Assembly: GCA_015179025.1 (NCBI GenBank)
Contig: WHUX01000094.1
Span: forward strand, 1-64,000
Source of the DNA: Terfezia claveryi
Lineage: Eukaryota; Ascomycota; Pezizomycetes; Pezizales; Pezizaceae
DNA length: 64,000 nt
Direction: 5' to 3'
Shown: piece by piece, positions 47,574 through 59,107 of the stretch
Position numbering within the stretch: the first letter of the stretch is position 1
Layout of the letters: the number at the start of each line of letters is the position of its first letter
The notes under the pieces: generated by a model
What the model saw: only the letters and a program-made list of their open reading frames with translations
Told to the model about the DNA's origin: nothing
Database searches by the model: none
Position numbers and translations under genes: made by a program

Positions 47574-49332
47574 ATGGCGTCCATTCACCCCAATGCCCAA
47601 TCTCGAGCCCGGATAGTACCCTGGAGATCATCTGCCGATTTACTATGGGTAAAGGATGCATTCTACCCTGGTCCAGACGCTCCTGACCAGCGATACGATG
47701 CGTTGACCATGGTTCGTCCCATAATCCTCCAACAAAGCCCTTGGCCACTTACTGACGAATCCTTCCCCAGGCCCAAGCCTGGTCAGTGCGCGGGAAACTT
47801 CCCCACTCAATTGAAGCCACAGCGATGTTGACAGAGGCAATCATGCATGACCGACCCGGTGCGTCGCAATTGAACCTTCAGCTCTCGTACTCGACAGCAA
47901 TATGTCGGTGAGCTCTCTGGAGACAATTTTCAAGACCGGCATCCAGTTCTGCAACTTTATTGACCACCTATTCCACTTCACAGATTCGTCAATGGCCTCT
48001 TAGACCCCGCTCAGCAATCCCACTTCGCAATCTCAATGCACACACTCGCACGAAACCTCAATCTCCCCTCCTCATTCGTCGAAATCCGCCATGCAGCTAC
48101 CCACGAGAATCTACCCTCGCTCGCAGTCCTCCGCACAGCCGCCTCCCGAGCTCTCGGGTGGCTATGGTCAAACTACTGGGTATGGGTTGGCGCCACTCCC
48201 ATTGACGAAGTCAACCCCGAGGTGGATGTCAATCTCTCGCGGGCAAGATTACTATTAAAGCAATGGCGAAAACTCCGGCGCGAGAACCCTACCCGGGAAA
48301 TCAAGGAAGGAGAGAACGTGCCCGAGAGTAGAGAAGCTCTTGCGATCATTCGAGACTGTGTGGGAATGTGTGGAACTACTGAGGGATTAGATGGGGTTGT
48401 AGACGCCTTTCTGGAAGAGAAGGCTTTGATTCCTAGTGGGAAGAAGTAAGTAAATTTATTTAAACAGGAAGTTGAATGTTAGGCTTATTGTTGTATAGGA
48501 AGTCGTCTTCTCTTATGAAGGGCGCATTTTTGCTGTGGCTTCCCTTGCTAGAACCTTTGGATGCATCGGCCCCCAGCTTCGCAGAACAGCTCATCGGCTC
48601 AATGCTCGAAATCCTGAAAACTATACCTATGGACTACGCACTAGATGAATTGAAATCAGGATCAACTGTGCCCTTCCTGGCTTCATCGCCACCAGTCCTG
48701 GAAGATAGGGGATTCAACAAAGCCCTCGTCGCGTGGATAAAACAGTTTACGGGGGCCTCTACTGCTTGCAAGTTTGGAAGAACTACGTCGCCAGAAACTG
48801 GAGATGCGACGCTGGATGTTGATAGTTTAGCTAAACAATGTATATTTAAGCCAAATGAATGGTATGTACCCGGCTCCACCAGACACCCGAGCCGAGACCC
48901 AAATCACGACTACTAACCCTTCCCAGGACTTTAGATATTCTAGCTCACATCCTCAAGTGCCACCCTGCACTGAATTCGAAATACTCCGTCTTGGCGTCAA
49001 TCGCTCAGACACAAGCTTCCCTTGCGATAGAAGCCTCACATAAAGATATCGAGGGAAAAGTTTCCAAAAAGTCCAAGACCAACAGAACCACGAGGGCTCT
49101 TCAGGACATTGAAGATGAGCTTTTGCAGTTTGAGGAGAAGCTCGCCAGTCTAGATTCACAAATGGAAGAGTGGATGCAGGGACGGTACCGGTTAAGAGAG
49201 GGCCAGAATCAGAATGGGGAGAAGCAAGATATGGCTATTGACGGCCAGAAAGGAGAGAATGATGATTGTGGGAATCATAAATGGACAAAATACCCAGGAG
49301 TATGGACGGCGAGGCCAATTGGTGTTCTATAG
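47574..49332 (+). CDS. LAS1: LAS1, pre-rRNA ITS2-processing endonuclease subunit
   Basis: Five exons (47574-47711, 47771-47907, 47984-48445, 48499-48861 and 48927-49332) give 501 aa. The Las1 domain is plain: VPWRSSADLLWVKDAFYP, DQRYDAL, AWSVRGKLPHSIEATAML, RFVNGLLDPAQQ, and the HEPN catalytic region FVEIRHAATHENLPSLAVLR containing R-H-x(3)-H. With Grc3, Las1 cuts ITS2 during 60S subunit maturation in the nucleolus. The C-terminal part has a helical, charged tail (around LLQFEEKLASLDSQMEEWM) and ends in WTARPIGVL, a short conserved Las1 tail. The catalytic histidine pair is present. The gene converges on the 49540-50394 gene. Confidence 0.92.
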
Positions 49333-49539
49333 ATCTAACTAGCGTTATCATCTATCGGATTCAATTTTCATTATTCCAGAGGACTCAGACAAGGTTTCTG
49401 AATAATTTAAATGTCCTAGAAGACATCCTCATTGAATAACATTTCCCCGCCGTAAAAGAAAGTTAACTTTTTATCGCTAGAAACAACACATGCATATGTC
49501 ATCGTGATCATACATTCCAGACCTCCTAGCCGCCCAAGC

Positions 49540-50394
49540 TCATTCTTTCTCCTTCACCTCCACAACCTCAATAACTGGCTTCCTCTTCGCACCTCCTCTC
49601 CCATCACCATCCCCACTACCAGTACTGTCAGGGGGCGTATCGATGTTCAACAGCGCAGCCAATATATCCCTCTGCGCATCCTTCCGCTCCTCATGTCTCC
49701 GTTTCCATTTCCTGTCCAGCGGCTGGGGGTATTCAGTGGATTCAGCGCCAAGTACGCTGAGGAGCGCATAGATTCGCGCGCTTTCGTTGTCTTGCTCGCC
49801 TTGCTGCTGGGGATAATGTGCGTTAGAGTCTGTGTGGGAGGTAGAAGAAGTTGAAGAGTCGGAGTCGCATTCATCATCATCATCTCCCTCCTCCGCACTA
49901 TCCTCGCCACTAGTCTCCTCATTAGAATCAGAACCGTCACTACCCTCCTGTTCTTCCCTTCCATCACTATCAGAACCCCCAGTTCTCCCATCATCATCCT
50001 CATCCTCACTATCCATAACCCCAGCCTCCCCCAACTCTACTTGCTTCATTAGCACCTCCGTGTCCGTTCTCCTCCTCTTAGATGTCGGCGTTCGTTTCTT
50101 CTTTTCCTCAAGCACCCCCAACCCAAGGTTCATCTCTATATACTGTTCCTCATCCTCGCCGACATCCTCAATCCTCCTCTCACTTATCCGCCCTTGGACA
50201 ATTTCTGATTCGAGCTGGGCGTTGGCGGCGCGGAGTTCTGGAAGGAAGGTATTGATGCGAGTGAAGATCTCGGGGGTGGATGCGTTGGGATCTGTAGTGC
50301 GTTTCCATGGTGGGAGGGCGGGTGGCTTGGGGAGGTCGATGGAGGTGGAGGAAATGTCGGGGAGGACGGTGATTTTTGAATTTGTGGTGGGCAT
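49540..50394 (-). CDS. NOPCHAP1-family (DUF4598) protein
   Basis: A single exon encodes 284 aa. The conserved block is near the N-terminus: PEIFTRINTFLPELRAANAQ, then QGRISERRIEDV and EQYIEMNLGLGVLEEK, which matches the DUF4598/NOPCHAP1 family as I recall it. In animals NOPCHAP1 helps load the box C/D snoRNP protein NOP58 onto R2TP; a similar role here is inference. The middle is a long run of Asp, Glu, Ser and Gly, and the C-terminal part is charged. It converges with LAS1 with 207 bp between stops. Confidence 0.75.
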   Translation of the reverse strand: MPTTNSKITVLPDISSTSIDLPKPPALPPWKRTTDPNASTPEIFTRINTFLPELRAANAQLESEIVQGRISERRIEDVGEDEEQYIEMNLGLGVLEEKKKRTPTSKRRRTDTEVLMKQVELGEAGVMDSEDEDDDGRTGGSDSDGREEQEGSDGSDSNEETSGEDSAEEGDDDDECDSDSSTSSTSHTDSNAHYPQQQGEQDNESARIYALLSVLGAESTEYPQPLDRKWKRRHEERKDAQRDILAALLNIDTPPDSTGSGDGDGRGGAKRKPVIEVVEVKEKE

Positions 50395-51017
50395 GATGGT
50401 TTTCTGAAGGTGGGGGTTGGTTCGCTTGTTGGGTTGGTTGGTTGGATAGGGTGCAATTGCGGTGGAATGGCTGAGCTTGTTTGTGTTTGTGTTTTTAAAG
50501 TACCTGGTGGATATTTGGACTTTTCAAGCTGGGAGCTGTTGGCTTGGCGTCACCGTTCAATGGGGGGTGTTACCCTCATTACCTAGCAACTAAACAGGTG
50601 ATAAAAGATGTGCCTTGTTTTCTAAATAGCTTACACCGTATACTCTGTTCTCGTGCCTCTCTGAGCCATGATATTCAGATTGGGATATCCTCCTCTATAT
50701 ACAGGCTACGCATAGTGCTACAAAACCTGAGACCCTGTGAATACCTAAGGGAGTGAGGCAACCAAGTGCGCAGTTGGTTGTGCTACATCACAGTCGATAT
50801 TTAATGACTTCGTACCATTTCTTCTTTTACTTCTACTTCATCTTAAAAGACAAATATATATAAGGAAAATGCAGAAAAATAAGTGAGGATATTCGCCAAT
50901 AAAACACTAATGCAGCATCACGTAAATAGGTCCTTCTCAGGTCTAATCCTACTAGCAGCCAAAAAAATAATAAAACGGTCCTAAGAACACAAAAAAAAAA
51001 AAATAACGGGAGATCAT
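50395..51017. other. Intergenic region
   Basis: Promoter side of the NOPCHAP1-like gene and 3' side of the eIF4E gene. A GTTACCCTC near-copy of the dispersed motif lies near 50570 and an A-run near 50990-51003. No gene is seen. Confidence 0.45.
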
Positions 51018-51870
51018 CTAAGTAGAAGACGACGCCGCCGCCGCCACCGATGGTTTCGCTGTATCATCTGTTGTGCCATACGCCTTATGCGCCTTATGTT
51101 TCTTATACTGCATAAATTAGCCTAGGTCCATGTCACCTCACCTTCCTCAGGGATAAAAACTACTCACATAATAATTCTGCGGCTGCGGCTTCAACTCCTC
51201 CGGCAAACATTCCATAACCCTCTCCAAAATCTTATCAATACTCTTCTGATTATCCCCATCCCTATTCCAAACCATTATCAAATGGCTATTAAACCTCACG
51301 CTGCAGCTAACTCCACAAATATCGTCTCCTTTCTCCACGACCTCTTGCAAGTTCTCTCCAATGGCCATCATTTGTATTTCCTTCCAGAACTCGTATGAGT
51401 GTGCTTTGGGAACGCGGAAGGTCCAGGCGCCGCCTTTGGTGTTGCGGGGGTCTTCCCAAATGGGCTTGACGTTTTTTTTGAAGAGGCGGTAGGAGTCCCG
51501 GAGAGGGAGGGTGGTGAAGGGGGTGTTGTTGAAGACTTGCCAAAAGGACTGTGGGGCGAGGGTGGGGTTAGTGGGGTTGGGTTCATATTTTTGGGTTTAC
51601 TCTTGGGGAGGTTACCTGAATGGTACTGATACTTGCAATTTCCTTCAATTGATCTTCATAGTTATCGTCCGTGCCAGAGGAGTTTGCTGCAGAGCGATCA
51701 TGCCAAAAAGCCCATTCATGGCGGAGCGGGAGCGGCCGGAAGGTCTTGAGCATATTCATGCGGAGCTCGGCTCGTTTCCCAGGTACAGCGCCAACTGCAG
51801 CAACCGGGGATGAGGATGGGGCCGCGGTGCCGTTAACTTGGAGGGAAGGGGTAGAGGTTGTGGTGGCCAT
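51018..51870 (-). CDS. Class II eIF4E (4EHP/nCBP-like cap-binding protein)
   Basis: Exons 51870-51616, 51548-51168 and 51107-51018 give 241 aa. Cap-binding features are HEWAFWHDR, IQSFWQVFNN, RLFKKNVKPIWEDP, then GGAWTFRVPK, and the later ICGVSCSVRF block. The ATG at 51870 is used because the codon 11 triplets upstream in frame is GTG. The spacing EDQLKEIASIS..SFW and the KPIWED motif fit class II eIF4E (4EHP) better than the main initiation factor, so a regulatory, possibly repressive, cap-binding role is likely; that part is inference. The Ser/Ala-rich tail is encoded by a GCG-repeat near 51040. Confidence 0.85.
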
Positions 51871-53039
51871 TATATAGGCGGTGATGTCTGTGCTGATTTT
51901 CACGGCGAACTGCAGACAGTCACTGGTATGGTGGGATGGAGGAATGGATAGGAATATGCAGAATATTCGAGTAAGGAGCTATTACGCAATCCTACTCGGG
52001 ATTAGTCCACAGGTAAGTACCCAGAGGTGATTGTGTGTTGTCGAAGCTGAAGCTGAAGCTGTAGTTGTCGCTGTAGCTGTAGCTATCTGGCGTACAGGGG
52101 GGTTCGTTTCTGAGGCTAAGAAACGAAAAACAGAGCAAAGCAAAGCAGGCCGATGCGAAGAGAATATAAAGAGAAATGCAAATGAAGTAACAAAGGGCTC
52201 AAATAATAAATAATAAGGAATAGAATTTTAGTTTTCGCCCCAAGATTCAAGGTGGGGTAACTAGTAGGAGGAGAGGGATTCAACGAAATACTAGAAAATT
52301 GAATTATACAGGGTAAAACCGAACCGGCCAAAGAGGAGCCCGCGTGAATGAACAATGACAATGACAGCCTTAAGTAGTGTCTGGTGGGTGGTCTCTCCTT
52401 CTAAACTGTCGGACGGTTCCTTTATATAACCGATCCTCAACAGTTGCAATATAGCAAAAGCTATAGTTAGAGCGAAATCGTAAGCAAGCCAGTAAGCCGT
52501 CCAATAAGCCGTCCAGTAAGCCGTGAGATGATGATCCCAAGCATACGTATGTAACCAACCATCCCGGGGTGTGCATGGAAACCGAGATCGCGCGTCCATG
52601 GAACTGTTTATTGGTGGAGGGATGGTTGTTTGGAGTGACCGGGGCTGGTTTCAGGTGCTATTTTTGAAACGAACCGAACTGTTACATAGCTTGTTACGCC
52701 CGGTTAACCAACAACAACTTTCGTGAATATAAAATGAAAAAAAGATTTATTTTCCCTAAATAATATACCAAGTAACTTCGTGTGCATTTCATTTCGGCTT
52801 TTGGAAGAACAAACCGAGGGCCACAACTTTCTCCCCCTCCCAAAGGACTACCCTATAGATCTTGCATACAGTGCAGAGGCCTCAAAAAAAGAAAAAGAGA
52901 AAATAATCATCTACGAGCAGATCATAGATATAAATAAACATAGACAAATAATATATATGTATATATGTAAAAGTCATAAGAGTGCACTGTGATCATTACC
53001 GACCTCCCGTCACCCCACATCTACATTTCCTACACATAA
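51871..53039. other. Intergenic region with short repeats
   Basis: No gene is seen. A GAAGCTGAAGCTGAAGCTGTAG run (imperfect 6-bp repeats) lies at about 52042-52085, and three imperfect copies of AAGCCGTCCA(A/G)T at 52495-52530. Probably the eIF4E promoter and long leader. Confidence 0.45.
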
Positions 53040-54821
53040 TCATGAAATTTCCTGGATACGGCATGCCCACCCGCCATGACCCTGGTCTAGGAGAGGTAAA
53101 CTACAACAATCACCAAGTCAGTCATCTCTCATCGATAGATATGCCGGGTATAAAGTCAACTCACCTAGCGCCCAAACACCACCCCAACTCATTCTCCCCA
53201 ATCTTCTTGGCCACCTTCAACTCCCTGTCCATTGGCATCTCATACCCCGTATGCAACAACGCCACCATGAAGTTCAAATCCAAACAATGCTCCGGCCTAT
53301 CCCTCAATTCCCCGAGCGCGCCCTCCTTTACCGCGAACCCCTCCCACGCTTCCCCATCCCCCGCGCACACTTTACCGGTCACATCCTTCAACTCTCCAAT
53401 CGAAAAGTCCTCGGGCATCCCAATGGGCACGGTGCGGTCGTAGAAGTAGGAAAAGATGTAGACATCTTCCCTGGCGAATGTGCGCGCGAGGGGAGGCTGG
53501 TGTATCCCGTTGAAGGAGCAGGGGGTGACGGAGCAGGGAGCATTTTTCTTGAGGATGGTTTCTGCGATGCTGCGGCATTGCGCAGAGGAGCCAGTGGAAG
53601 GGCCGATCATGGTGACTTCGAGGAGGGTGGGTGGGTCGGAGGTGGCATAGACGGTGATGTTGACTGCACGGGACATCCCTGGGGCAATGCAAGGATTGAC
53701 AATTTTCTTTGGATTGAAGGCCTCGCCGAGTTCATTCTTTGAAGTGGTGTATATATGTTGGTGGATTGCTTTCCTTGCCTCCATGAGTCCGTACCCGAGA
53801 TGGGAGTGTTGATAGAGAATGAAGTGGCGCCCACCAAAGGTGAGTTCGTACTTATGGTCACCGTCTCGTAAAGTTTCTGGCATGCCTCCGCCGATCGATG
53901 GGAAGGTGGGTTCAAAGACGATTTGTGTAGAGGCTCCACCGAGGTCAAAGATTGCGGCGGTTGGGGTCTTATCCACGGTACCAATTTTGCCAGTGAGGTA
54001 GTTTGTGGTAATCCATGCGTAGACACCTTCGTCTTTTCCGTCCATGATGGAGACACCATTACCAGGGACTACAGGAAAAGGGTATTTCGTCTCGAGCCGG
54101 TGACGGACTGCGTCGAGAATTTTCTTGCTTTTTTCTTTTCCTAGGAGACGAAGGCCAGCAGTTGCCTTTACTGCGACGGGGGTACAGGGTTTGAGTGACT
54201 CGGGGACATGCTTGACGGCTACGTCCATGAGGATATCTAGAGATTGCGCTGCACCCTCGGCGTCAGAGTCGTAGGAGGAAAGACCGGGCTTGGTAATGTT
54301 GAATATCTCAGACTCGAGCTCGGGGGTTTCACCACAGTTGTTGAACCGGTAGACATGGATTCTAGAACCAGTAGAGCCAGCGTCGACCATGAGGGCATAT
54401 TGGACAATGGGCTTGGAGAAGGAGGAGGATTTCGTGCATTTGGTTGTGCCGGAGTCGGCGTCAATGGCAGGTTGTCCTTGGTTGGGGATCTTGATGGAGG
54501 GTTTGTCGTCTACGGGTGCTTCCACGGGTGGTGGTGGCGGTGGTTGTGGGGATGATGGTGACCTGCCACCCGAGGAATCTCCCCCACCGAGATATGATAG
54601 CTTTTCTGTATGGTCTATATTTTGTATACAACCTCATTAGCCCGCGTACTCCTCAATCGTGTTCATCCACATCCCTCCGCGCGCATAGAGAAGAACGTAC
54701 CCTTAAACACCTGCTCCGCATTCTCCCTACTGCCCGCCGGCACAAAAAACCACAACGCTAAAAAAAACAACCCTACAATCCCCACCGTCTTCAACAACCT
54801 CGCTCTTCCGGAATTCGTCAT
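53040..54821 (-). CDS. GDA1: Golgi guanosine diphosphatase (GDA1/CD39 family)
   Basis: Exons 54821-54701, 54614-53165 and 53100-53040 give 543 aa. A single N-terminal membrane helix (TVGIVGLFFLALWFFV) makes it a type II protein, followed by a Pro/Gly-rich stalk. The apyrase conserved regions are present: ACR1 VDAGSTGSRIHVYRF, ACR2 KATAGLRLL, ACR3 KDEGVYAWITTNYL, ACR4 DLGGASTQIVF. The last exon restores the usual GDA1 end GWCLGASLPLL..GWACRIQEI. GDA1 hydrolyses GDP in the Golgi lumen, allowing GDP-mannose antiport. The start is uncertain. A longer N-terminal frame from 55015 would join in phase if the 7-C run at 54839-54845 had one more base, so the annotated start may be a downstream ATG. Confidence 0.9.
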
Positions 54822-54838
54822 ATTCGCCCCGTTCGCAG

Positions 54839-54845
54839 CCCCCCC
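54839..54845. other. Homopolymer at possible frameshift in GDA1 5' region
   Basis: Seven C on the + strand. The upstream ATG at 55015 opens MSQVRRRLSFLSYFSF and runs in frame up to this run, then stops soon. With eight bases it would continue straight into the membrane helix of GDA1, and the exon length would then also fit the phase of the next splice site. Either a sequencing/assembly slip, a real mutation, or chance with a true start at 54821. Confidence 0.5.
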
Positions 54846-55015
54846 GGACTCGAATCCCCTGAAGAGCTATGCCTGTCCGCCTTCTCGTACGGGTCGTCGT
54901 GACGAAGGTTCGCAGTGACACTGTCACTGCGTCCGTATCTTGTTGTGGTGGCTTTGGTGTTTTTCGAGAAGGAGAAGTATGAAAGGAAGCTGAGCCGTCG
55001 GCGGACCTGCGACAT

Positions 55016-55486
55016 TAAAGAATGAGAGGAGTAAGTATAAGCCTACTTAGTACTCCTATAACGAGAGTATGTACGGGGGGGTTTGGGTGTGAATTGACTG
55101 CGGAATCAAAAAAAAACAGAGGAATGAAGGAGCTGATAGCACGGACAGTTGTGGGAATTATCTCCTTATCGTGGAGAAACTCCGCGCGAGACACGGCACG
55201 GAAGACAACACATGGGGGCAGGGAGCAACTGTGGAACGTGGAAAGGGGTCCAGGTCTGGGCAGAAATATTGCAGTTCATTGCATTCACGTGATTTTGGTC
55301 GTCCTAGGAGATAATATCCAGATGTATGTAGTAGGATATAAATTATTCGGTTGAAAAAAAAAAAAAAAAAAATGCCAGTGTAGGTGTTTATGGGCCTTGT
55401 CTACTCCACATTCGTGTGTTGCATTATAGAGCAAAAATTCTCTATTCAGGGTAATGGTGCATCTCCTCTCCTCAACCGTCGCCTAC
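55016..55486. other. Intergenic region
   Basis: GDA1 promoter side. It holds an 18-bp A-run at about 55354-55371 and a TTCAGGGTAAT copy at 55445-55455. No gene is seen. Confidence 0.45.
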
Positions 55487-57698
55487 TCAAGGCTTCCACG
55501 AAAACACCCTCCCAATCTCCTCACACAGCCCTCTAACCTTCAACCTTCTGCCTACCTCACTCCTCCCTTTCTCCTTCACCACCTCCCCCGCCCCCAGCGC
55601 ATCGATAACATTCAACACCTCCGTCCCCTCCGGTGCACAATAAATAGTCAACAACCCCGCGACCAACAGCGCCTTCAACCCCCCCGCATCCTCTTCCTCC
55701 CTTTTCACTGCCTCAAGTATACCCACAAACAACTCCACTAACTCCCCTCCCTCCAACACCTCCTGGTTCTGCGTGCTGCGTTGTTTCTGGATATATGTCG
55801 CCAAGTTGAAAGCGAGGCTTGCCGCGGAGACTCTCACAGCGACGTGCGCTGTATCAAGGAGGGAAGAGGTTACGGCCTGGATGAGCATCGGTGTGAAAGG
55901 CGCAGTGCACAGAACAACCGGTGCGAGTGGGGTAGTAAAGAGGTTACAAAGCGCCTGAAGAGTCACTAGGCGAAGAGCATATGGGGCGGGCTCTGCTCCA
56001 GCTTCAGGGGCGTCAGATACTAGATGCAACAGCGCAGAGATAGTCTTGTGATCGCGCTCCTCCGCAATCCAACCGCTGACACGGGTATCGACAACCGTTG
56101 CGCGGAATATATCAACTATGGGGAACAGAGCTCCTCTTTCCATGGACCTAGTGGATTCTTGGATATATTCCACCCACACTGAGAGATCTGGGAGTGGGGC
56201 TTCCCGAGCACCCTGGCTTTGGAGCTCTTGGAGAAAATGGATCATGGAAGAAACAGCGGGAGTGTTTGCGATGGCTCCGAGTTTTGTTCGGACTTTGTCC
56301 AAAGGAGGGACTTTGGAATATGTGATTGCCGTCATGGGTATGCTGAATGTAATGGGTAGGCTGTGTTTTGAATGCGGGTGCGCTATTGAAGGCCCAGTAA
56401 AAAGGGGTAATAAACCTAGAAGAGTTCAGGGTAAACAAACCTGGATAGGTAATGTTCATAAGCACATTGATATTGGACTCTAACTCGCCCCTGCCCACAC
56501 CTTTCCATTCCTCAATCTACAGGATATCAGTCAGCTATTCATCAAAGCCTGAAAATCCAATCTTATGAAATCCCTACCTTCTCGCCCTTTGAAAATGTAA
56601 TAAATGTCGGAGTGGCCGAAATGCCAAATATACTTCCCACATCCCGTGCCTCTCCCACATCTACCTTCACAAAAACTGCTTTCCCATCCAACTCTTTCGC
56701 CTTTTGCTCAAACACCGGATAGATAACCTTACACGGGCGGCATGTTGCAGAAGTAAAAAATACCACAGCGCTGCTATCCTTGACCGAATCCAAGACCTGC
56801 TCCAACTGTGCCATACTCTTGACAACTTTGACTGGGGAACCAGCGCCTGCTTGTACTGCCCCATGAGTAGGAGGTGATATATTCGTAGCAGGACTCACCG
56901 TTGGCGCTGTCGTAATCGGCCGCATTGCCTCCTCAATCTGTGGACGCAGCATCTGTCCAAACGGAGTATTTAGAACAGCTTGGGGGAGTGAGGTGATATG
57001 CACTGGGATATTCCTCCCCGTAAGAAACATGCAAAAATCGTTTGAGAAATTATTACAGTTATGCTAACCGTGGAATTAATTTTAATCCTAGAGTGGGTCT
57101 GATATAGCCGTACCATGAACAAGTCATACGCCTCGGGAGAATATATCGACTTCATACTCTCTAGATATTCCATGATCACGTCGTCTGATAGAGTAGTACT
57201 CCCCATGGACACAGTCTCCATAGGCTCTCCATGGTGAGTTTGCCCCGGTACGGAGACTTGAATGCCCTGGCCGTAGTAGAACTCTCTGTTGCCAATTATT
57301 ACCGAGGTATGATATATGGCATCAAGATATGTTCCTTTAGGTAGAGACCTCAATATAAACCCTACAATCCTGGGTGGAAAATGTACGTACCAAGAAGCTG
57401 CTGAGATAGCTAAGGGTGCATACTTGTTAGCTCCTGAGGAAAGTTACGACTCATGCGTATTGTCACAAGGGTATCGGAATGGGTTGGGTATACATAATGA
57501 CAAATGCAAAAGACTTGAAGATAGAGTCCAAAAGTAAAAATTGAATTCAGGATATGGCTCATACTTGTCTTGCGAGGCCTTATCTCCCACGAAGTTAGCA
57601 ACCATACTCGCTCCAATTAGCAGAAAGCCATATTCACCTTGTGACAGATCATAGACATATAAAGTCACCGGCCTCTCAAATTCTTCGAAATCGGCCAT
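55487..57698 (-). CDS. PPPDE-thioredoxin-PUL domain protein
   Basis: Exons 57698-57638, about 57433-57114, 57063-56578, 56516-56441 and 56382-55487 give about 612 aa. Domain 1 is a PPPDE (DeSI-like) peptidase: [11 protein letters not shown], the catalytic-His segment [13 protein letters not shown], and the catalytic-Cys segment [10 protein letters not shown], rebuilt across an intron. Domain 2 is a thioredoxin with active site [13 protein letters not shown] and the cis-proline [10 protein letters not shown]. Domain 3 is a PUL domain ([11 protein letters not shown] onward), which in Lub1/PLAA binds Cdc48/p97. This three-part fusion is known in fungi from memory; deSUMOylating or deubiquitinating activity is inference. 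The region 57300-57430 is open but longer than expected, so a small extra intron may remain there. Confidence 0.8.
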
Positions 57699-59107
57699 AA
57701 TTTTAAATGGGTTCACTATGGTGTACTAGTAAAGTATTGTGGTTTAAATACATATGCAATAGGTTCGATACAGTTATATTCTTGAAAGGGGGCTAAAATT
57801 TACATCTGTAAGCAGGAGCGTCACATGCGCCCAAAGCCAAGGCCGACAATTTCGGCGCTAATCCAATCCTTGGCACAGACCCAGAATTCATATATAAACC
57901 CCTCCATCCCCCGTCCCTTCCTCTTCTTTTTTTTTTCTCTTCATACTTACCTTGCGCCAAGCTCTTCGCTCCTCAATGTTGAGCTTCGAACACAAGTTTA
58001 GCATTGCACACAGCTAGACTTTGTGCTTGTGAATGGCCTCCGGGTCACTTCGGGCGCGCAGTTTTTGATTCATAATTTCTTGGTCTTGATTATTTCGAGG
58101 TTGAGTATGAAGATTACTTTTTTGTTGCTTGCTGGCCGCTGAGCTGGAGAGTAAGAAAAATTGAAGCCTAAAAATAGACAGATGCCAATTCCAATGCTTG
58201 AGCAGTTACCTCGAAATAAGCTCTGCTGAAGTCGAATTTGTTCGCTGCCTTCTCCACGACGACTTCGCGGTTGACTTTGTTTTGGGCAAGCGAGCAAACG
58301 CGTCAACGTTGAGTCAGAATGTGAATTGGCGCCTGATACCGTACGTAAGCTTTCGTTTCATGGATCAGGGTAACCGTTGCTTCGCAGAACCTGTGAATCA
58401 CTATTCCGTGATCACAGTTGTGAGGTGATGAACTTCCTTGACATTCTTCTCACAGCTCGGTGGTCCCTTTAAGAGGGCCGCCAAGTCCGCCAAGTCTCAC
58501 TTTGAGATTGTCCACTCTAGTCTTACATGAACCAGTCTTACATGTTTCCACACCTTCTCCCAATCGAGAAGAAAGAAAGAAGAAGAAGAAAAAAATTAAG
58601 GAATAAGAAAGAAAAAATTAGTTCAAGCCATTAAGCAAACATAAACTACAACAAAGAATTCAGTAATCAAGCCATTAGGTAAACAGCATTAACTCATATC
58701 AGAAAGAAAGAAAATTATAACCTCATAATAGTGCAGAGTTTATAATACACTAATACTATAAGGAGAGAATTTAGAGCAAAACCACAGCTAGTCGATCCCT
58801 TCAGGTATTCTCGGTTGTGATTTTCCATGTTGTAAGTATCGATCATCTGGTTTATTTCTTTCAAATTAGTTTATTATAATGATTGAGTTATAGAATTAAA
58901 TAGACAGAAGAGATATCTTCATCTTGATTGATGGCATCGTAGGAGAACTACGGCAATGTAGAAGAACTATGGTATCATGGAAATAACCTCATCTTTACTT
59001 GAAGAGCTAAAATAACCTGTATTTTAAAAGTGTTAGAATAATTTGTTTCTTGTGAGAAATGCTTCCCTGCATTTGGTACATTCGAATGGACCTGATGATA
59101 TTCCACC
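57699..59107. other. Intergenic and AT-rich flank of the copia relic
   Basis: No gene is seen. A pyrimidine tract is at about 57911-57945, a TCAGGGTAACC copy at 58365-58375, and an imperfect direct repeat (CAAGCCATTAAGCAAACATA-like) at about 58624 and 58668. It could contain the LTR of the copia relic, which I cannot delimit. Confidence 0.4.

Noticed and set aside
49832..50407. A serine-rich forward frame
   Set aside because: It is the antisense shadow of the acidic region of the DUF4598 gene.
53251..53742. A 163-codon forward frame
   Set aside because: It is antisense to GDA1, whose apyrase motifs are unambiguous.
56416..56440. A 25-nt GT..AG intron in the PPPDE-thioredoxin-PUL gene, flanked by AGGTTT repeats and carrying the GTTTACCCTGAA motif
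   Set aside because: The same donor with the acceptor CAATAG gives a normal 58-nt intron (56383-56440) in the right phase and a more family-like sequence ([10 protein letters not shown]). The ultra-short intron is unnecessary.
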